Shown here piece after piece: positions 4,897-6,209 of a stretch of DNA of 6,209 nt. The stretch's first letter is position 1. The number at the start of each line of letters is the position of its first letter. The translations under genes were made by a program, and so were the position numbers. Source of the stretch: Pseudomonadota bacterium (lineage in GTDB: Bacteria; Pseudomonadota; Gammaproteobacteria; Acidithiobacillales; Acidithiobacillaceae); the NCBI GenBank assembly GCA_021827445.1, contig JAKAVW010000032.1, positions 9,706 through 15,914 on the forward strand. Reading direction: 5' to 3'. The notes beneath the pieces are model-generated. The model saw nothing but the letters and a program-made list of their open reading frames with translations, was not told the DNA's origin and searched no databases.

Positions 4897-5783
4897 TGTG
4901 TACCACATGTGGTTGCGGTGGTGGTGAGGTAAAGATCGAGGGGCATGATCACCATGACGATCATCACGAGGATAACGGGCACCATCATCACGGCGACGAG
5001 CCCCAGCCGGCCCACGTCCATGCACCGGGCATGGACGGGCGGCGCATGGTGCGGATCGAGCAGGACATTCTGGCCAAGAATCAGCGCCACGCCGACGCCA
5101 ATCGCCGGTATCTGGCCGCGCGGGGTATCTTTGCCCTGAATCTGGTCTCCAGCCCTGGCTCGGGCAAGACCACGCTGCTGGTGCGCACCGTCGAGGCCCT
5201 GCAACATCGGCTGCCGGTGGCGGTGATCGAAGGAGATCAGCAGACGGGCCGGGATGCCGAGCGCATTCGCGCCACCGGGGTGGCCGCGCTGCAGATCAAC
5301 ACCGGCAAGGGCTGCCATCTGGACGCCCATATGGTGGGGCATGCACTGGAGCAGTTGCAGCCTGTCGCCGGCGGGGTGCTCTTCATCGAAAACGTCGGGA
5401 ACCTGGTCTGCCCGGCCGCATTTGATCTGGGAGAGGCCCACAAGGTGGTGGTGCTGTCGGTGACCGAAGGGGAGGACAAGCCCCTCAAATATCCGGACAT
5501 GTTCCATGCCGCCGACCTCATGCTCCTCAACAAGGTCGACCTGCTCCCCTATCTGGAATTCGATGTGGACGCCTGCATCGACTATGCCCGGCGGATCAAT
5601 CCGAAACTCGCGGTCCTGCAGGTCTCAGCCACTCGCGGCGACGGCATGGCCGCGTGGCTGGAGTGGATCGAGGATGGTGCCGAGCAGGCCCGCAGCGCGC
5701 GCGAAGGGGCGCTGCGGGAGCGAAAGACGGCCCTGGAACAAGAGTTGGCCGCCCTGCAATCGCGTCTGGGAGAGGCCCACTGA
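4896..5783 (+). CDS. hypB: Hydrogenase nickel incorporation GTPase HypB
   Basis: HypB is a SIMIBI-class GTPase that powers nickel transfer to the large subunit together with HypA. It has 295 residues. The N-terminus MCTTCGCGGG holds the high-affinity Ni site (Cys2, Cys5, Cys7). A His-rich stretch follows (11 His between residues 17 and 42), as in HypB forms that also store nickel. The GTPase domain has the P-loop SSPGSGKTT (85-93), EGDQQT (112-117), ENVGN (165-169) and NKVD (212-215). The second metal site is Cys140-His141 and Cys172; the spacing of 32 is the same as Cys166/Cys198 in E. coli. After the domain, residues 272-291 show leucines at 273, 280, 287 and at 284, 291, a likely short coiled coil. 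Start 4896 is preferred to 4893, and the long open frame upstream is only the unused frame of hypA. It shares one base with the hypA stop. Confidence 0.97.
   Translation: MCTTCGCGGGEVKIEGHDHHDDHHEDNGHHHHGDEPQPAHVHAPGMDGRRMVRIEQDILAKNQRHADANRRYLAARGIFALNLVSSPGSGKTTLLVRTVEALQHRLPVAVIEGDQQTGRDAERIRATGVAALQINTGKGCHLDAHMVGHALEQLQPVAGGVLFIENVGNLVCPAAFDLGEAHKVVVLSVTEGEDKPLKYPDMFHAADLMLLNKVDLLPYLEFDVDACIDYARRINPKLAVLQVSATRGDGMAAWLEWIEDGAEQARSAREGALRERKTALEQELAALQSRLGEAH
5768..5775 (+). promoter_or_regulatory. Ribosome binding site of hypF
   Basis: GGGAGAGG inside the end of hypB lies 7 bases before the ATG at 5783, which shares its first base with the hypB stop. This supports 5783 as the hypF start. 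Confidence 0.65.
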
Positions 5784-6209
5784 TGTTGCCCGTCGGCAGC
5801 CCTTCCGTGGCAAGGGTTGTCCGCTATCGCCTGCGGGTGTTGGGGCAGGTGCAGGGGGTGGGCTTTCGGCCCTTCGCCTACCGTCTGGCGACGGAGTTGG
5901 GGCTCGGTGGATGGGTGCGCAATGATGGGCGGGGGGTGGACATGGAGGTGCAGGGTTCGGTCCCGGACCTGGAACGCCTCATCCTGGACCTGCGGCTGAA
6001 GGCCCCGCCACTCGCCCGGGTGGAGGGGATCGAGGTGCGGGAGATCGCGCTTCGCCCCGCCTGTCCCAACTTCCTGATTGAAAAAAGCCGCACGGGCACG
6101 GTCCGCACCGGCGTCTCACCGGATGCGGCGGTCTGCGATGCCTGTCTGGAAGAACTCTTCGATCCCGCCGACCGCCGTTACCGCTACCCCTTCATCAACT
6201 GCACCCATT
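5783..6209 (+). CDS. hypF: Carbamoyltransferase HypF, 3' partial
   Basis: HypF uses carbamoyl phosphate and ATP to carbamoylate the C-terminal cysteine of HypE, the first step in making the CN ligands of the active-site iron. The frame is open to the window end: 142 codons plus one base of a protein normally about 750 residues long. It starts at the ATG sharing a base with the hypB stop. The N-terminal acylphosphatase domain (about residues 14-102) has GQVQGVGFRPF with Arg29 and GWVRNDGRG with Asn47, which line up with catalytic Arg23 and Asn41 of E. coli HypF at a constant offset of 6. The first zinc-finger-like motif begins at Cys118 and Cys121 (CDAC), and Cys140 follows after 18 residues, matching the expected Cx2Cx18C; the fourth cysteine would be the next codon. 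The YrdC-like and Kae1-like carbamoyltransferase domains lie beyond the window. Confidence 0.96.
   Translation, partial: MLPVGSPSVARVVRYRLRVLGQVQGVGFRPFAYRLATELGLGGWVRNDGRGVDMEVQGSVPDLERLILDLRLKAPPLARVEGIEVREIALRPACPNFLIEKSRTGTVRTGVSPDAAVCDACLEELFDPADRRYRYPFINCTH

Noticed and set aside
4845..5507. Minus-strand open frame (220 codons) opposite hypB
   Set aside because: It is antisense to intact GTPase motifs; its composition merely reflects the complement of the His-rich and GC-rich coding sequence.
1..6209. Mobile elements, tRNA or rRNA genes, CRISPR arrays, and an undescribed multi-gene system
   Set aside because: Every gene is a recognised member of the hup/hyp maturation set and the genes are packed end to end; no direct repeats, transposase motifs or RNA gene signatures were seen.

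Overview
The window is a slice of one long, plus-strand hydrogenase maturation operon. The gene order is hupC (5' end missing), hupD, hupF, hupG, hupH, hupI, hupJ, hupK, hypA, hypB, hypF (3' end missing). Eleven genes lie head to tail with almost no spacing; the largest gap is 19 bases, between hupC and hupD. No promoter, terminator, RNA gene, mobile element or CRISPR array is visible, and no stretch over 20 bases lacks a gene.

This set belongs to an uptake (H2-oxidising) membrane-bound [NiFe] hydrogenase. The HupF, HupI (rubredoxin) and HupK accessory genes are typical of operons that mature the enzyme under aerobic conditions, as in Rhizobium hup and Ralstonia hox, and are absent from the E. 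coli hya operon. The order matches the rhizobial hupCD(E)FGHIJK-hypABF arrangement without hupE. The source is most likely an aerobic or microaerobic H2-oxidising proteobacterium; I cannot name the genus from sequence alone. The structural genes (small and large subunit) are expected just upstream, and hypCDE may follow downstream.

Layout: 1-510 is the membrane cytochrome b that takes electrons from the hydrogenase to the quinone pool. 530-1114 is the endopeptidase that trims the large subunit. 1116-1412 is a HypC-like chaperone. 1428-2683 holds the HyaE/HyaF pair (HupG, HupH), which act on the small subunit. 2680-2910 is a rubredoxin. 2922-3416 is a HybE-type chaperone. 3413-4552 is HupK, a degenerate copy of the large subunit thought to act as a scaffold. 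4555-6209 carries the general machinery: HypA and HypB insert nickel, and HypF starts synthesis of the cyanide ligands from carbamoyl phosphate.

The genes follow one biochemical programme: build Fe(CN)2CO (HypF, HupF, HupK), add nickel (HypA, HypB), cut the large-subunit tail (HupD), prepare the small subunit (HupG, HupH, HupI, HupJ), and connect to the membrane (HupC). I see no previously undescribed system. The points most worth a second look are a perfect 18-bp GC-rich inverted repeat inside hupJ, the HupK C-terminus that mimics a processed large subunit with its metal ligands replaced, and a marked rise in GC content from hupC to hypB.
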